Shown here: positions 23,601-24,377 of the stretch, one piece after another
Numbering within the stretch: the first letter of the stretch is position 1
Layout: each line of letters opens with the position of its first letter
Assembly: GCA_016297405.1 (NCBI GenBank)
Contig: JAEDGP010000028.1
Span: 1-24,377 of the forward strand
DNA length: 24,377 bases
Source: Treponema sp.
GTDB taxonomy: Bacteria; Spirochaetota; Spirochaetia; Treponematales; Treponemataceae
Direction: 5' to 3'
Made by a program: the position numbers and the translations under genes
The notes under the pieces: model-generated
The model's input: the letters and a program-made list of their open reading frames with translations, nothing else
What the model was told of the DNA's origin: nothing
The model's database searches: none

Positions 23601-24377
23601 CGAAGCAAACAGCACAGTAGTAATTACATCAACTACTTTCGGAAATGGTGCAAATTCTTCATATAATAACACTGCTACAAACGGATGTGACATTTTCTTA
23701 AACGAAACACCTTCAGGCTATTCTGACTCAAAAGTTACCCTTGAAAACACAAAACTATATGACATGTACTCATTGGTGGACTTTACTACCAGCGGTCTTG
23801 TAGAATGCAAAAATCAGTGCTATCTGGGAACTTCAAAAAAAATCATAGTAAAAAATCCAACCTCCACAAACCATCCATCTTTTGTGCTAAAAATTCCTGA
23901 TGACTACCCTACAGGAAAACCTATTGTTTCATTTGAAGACAACTCTTCACGCGAATTATACCAAGACAATTTCAGCTTAGTTGATTCTTCAGGATTTGTT
24001 TTAAAAGCTTCTGACAAAGACCTTTTGGTAGAGTTGGCAGAGCCGGATCAAATTCCTTCAATAGAATCTTTAGGCAATGGGGAAATTCCAGCAAATGGTT
24101 CAACATACAGTGTATCATCAAAGGATAGCCTTAATAAACTGCACGCCCTTTCTGCAAGCACTTCATTTGAAGAAGTAACTTTTGTTCTTTCTAATGACCT
24201 TACATTAAGTAACGGAGAGCCAATAAATCCAATCGGAACAGAAGAAAAACCATTTATGGGAACTTTTGATGGTCAAGGCCATACCATACAAGTAACAATT
24301 CCAAACAATTCGTATTCAGCTTGCGCACTTTTTGCCTACGCAAAAAACGCAACAATTAAAAACGTCACAATAAAAGG
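20632..24377 (+). CDS. Giant surface lipoprotein: InlB-type repeats, then Pmp-like beta-helix (cut at right edge)
   Basis: Open for 1248 codons from GTG at 20632, which shares one base with the preceding stop (TAGTG); no stop before the window end. Signal with lipobox TILSC, C22 as lipid site. Then about seven repeats of the InlB B / Listeria-Bacteroides type, each with a GW or similar core and ending LYAKW or a variant (FAGWYTDETFTTEA...FLYAKW; FLGWYAENTS; FRGWYLSS; FCGWHLNSDC; FLGWYESSTS). From about 22418 it changes to a right-handed beta-helix opening FYLDPENGSDEYYGYNSLYPVKTI. Next come chlamydial Pmp-like motifs: NNTASLSGGAIYA, NEAKNNGGAIFYI, CSGGAVFV, NKAANGGAVAI. Near the edge a GLUG-like motif GTFDGQGHTI appears. 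The protein is surely surface or periplasm exposed and probably adhesive. The C-terminus is unseen, so an autotransporter barrel cannot be ruled out. Confidence 0.88.
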   Translation, partial: MKKTGILFSLSLFSLFLTILSCDAEFNQSISSKIQEQTTGQVVFISNTFDVDNLTVNLPLGKKYSELPVPESLGKSFAGWYTDETFTTEASDITISKDKQFLYAKWNLNTYEISYILNDMGEKNSNNPDQYTIDDSVVLLPATPNDSDKPFLGWYAENTSTKNNKYRIAGWPSHSYAKDFTLCARWPDGISKLKTITYEPDGKIINDTRNFGFYESDESGTIFAPVYKENNSVPFRGWYLSSDYSGSSVSSLEQLGAQDATLYAKFGYDIIYHDNYAPNFRGSDKDAEGNDLPHTYIPGSSLKLPTPVFNDPAQGVSFCRWYTDSDSKDSIIEIPSDATGTIDLWALWSNKIYWYDAYEESGIPNLYNTYILGENHTFDFNQYPPVDTSNPDAIFGGAFNDQECTTPFSSISKKETGIVNFFVKWEYKLSFKDENDLPYSGSNISKLPSTYIKHKGLENLPDGVKDGYNFCGWHLNSDCSDEAVTSIANDKKGPLTLYAKWEVDSDISSDNVNVYYHDYYQNEIFSGNDTDSNGTPLPKVYAKNTGPVTLPNPVNADSAEFLGWYESSTSETPLTQITVGTSDIHLYAKWKFKKFYLDPENGSDEYYGYNSLYPVKTIERAADVIQKINPDTNLTNIKSLYIKSTVNITENKTIDLSGAEICTSGDFPAIRISNSSPSTAEVTIKNTTLYSSSIRSYPAIICENQNLVLDEGFRSSIFTGISTNIIQITGGSLKIQNSSTDTSKLPIFSSGNTSSDQGLITLINSDLYITAAKLSNCNASKSSPIFVKADDDKTHSVEISNLNAQYNTGKNGGVIYIEGTKSYPVNVTINGNQSVPNIEFSNNTASLSGGAIYAKNAVINLNTYARFTYNISNGTEKNNGGGAIYLDNCKLGSTDDSPTSTESSYFYQNEAKNNGGAIFYINGDDADSTLFNASFLANQATSDGDITTSPNCSGGAVFVTYEDSNSSQNLKIQNCTFQQNKAANGGAVAIEANSTVVITSTTFGNGANSSYNNTATNGCDIFLNETPSGYSDSKVTLENTKLYDMYSLVDFTTSGLVECKNQCYLGTSKKIIVKNPTSTNHPSFVLKIPDDYPTGKPIVSFEDNSSRELYQDNFSLVDSSGFVLKASDKDLLVELAEPDQIPSIESLGNGEIPANGSTYSVSSKDSLNKLHALSASTSFEEVTFVLSNDLTLSNGEPINPIGTEEKPFMGTFDGQGHTIQVTIPNNSYSACALFAYAKNATIKNVTIK

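Overview
The window looks like chromosome from a Treponema-like spirochaete. The pointers are an rnfCDGEAB operon divergent from a lipoprotein-type ApbE (like the Treponema flavin transferase Ftp), many spirochaete-style envelope proteins with relaxed lipoboxes, a moderately AT-rich base composition, and an alanine/lysine-rich style. The genus is inferred from memory, not searched. No tRNA, rRNA, CRISPR array, insertion sequence or phage gene was seen.

Left part (1-5658). A 32-bp tandem repeat at the edge is followed by a minus-strand TPR-GAF-GGDEF diguanylate cyclase with intact active and inhibitory sites. Divergent from it is an exported histidine phosphatase. Then comes a compact GC-rich element that folds on paper into a three-way junction. 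Next is an unusual gene in which a TetR-type DNA-binding domain is joined in frame to an HMGL/DmpG-type aldolase. It has a palindrome on its -10 box and a second, well-placed ribosome site and ATG at the domain border.

Middle part (5659-12508). Between the convergent aldolase and rnfB genes lies a bidirectional terminator whose loop holds three 44-bp REP-like hairpin units. The rnf operon follows on the minus strand (rnfC, D, G, E, A, B; every junction overlaps or is nearly touching). It encodes the membrane ferredoxin:NAD+ oxidoreductase, with FMN-attachment motifs visible in RnfG and RnfD. The divergent apbE encodes the lipoprotein that would attach those FMNs.

Right part (12509-24377). 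Two minus-strand genes of unknown function overlap by ATGA; one product is secreted. Then four plus-strand genes overlap end to end: a membrane class III adenylate cyclase, a FecR-domain protein with about seven fibronectin-like repeats, an outer-membrane barrel with a long periplasmic arm, and a giant lipoprotein with InlB-type repeats followed by Pmp-like beta-helix repeats, cut by the window edge. This operon may be an envelope-to-cAMP sensing system.

Several genes here (phosphatase, rnfC, apbE, the 13667 gene) have a -10 box 6-9 bases before the start codon, which suggests leaderless or almost leaderless mRNAs. The strongest candidates for undescribed biology are the TetR-aldolase fusion with its internal start, the cyclase/FecR/barrel/lipoprotein operon, the REP array inside a terminator loop, and the three-way-junction element.
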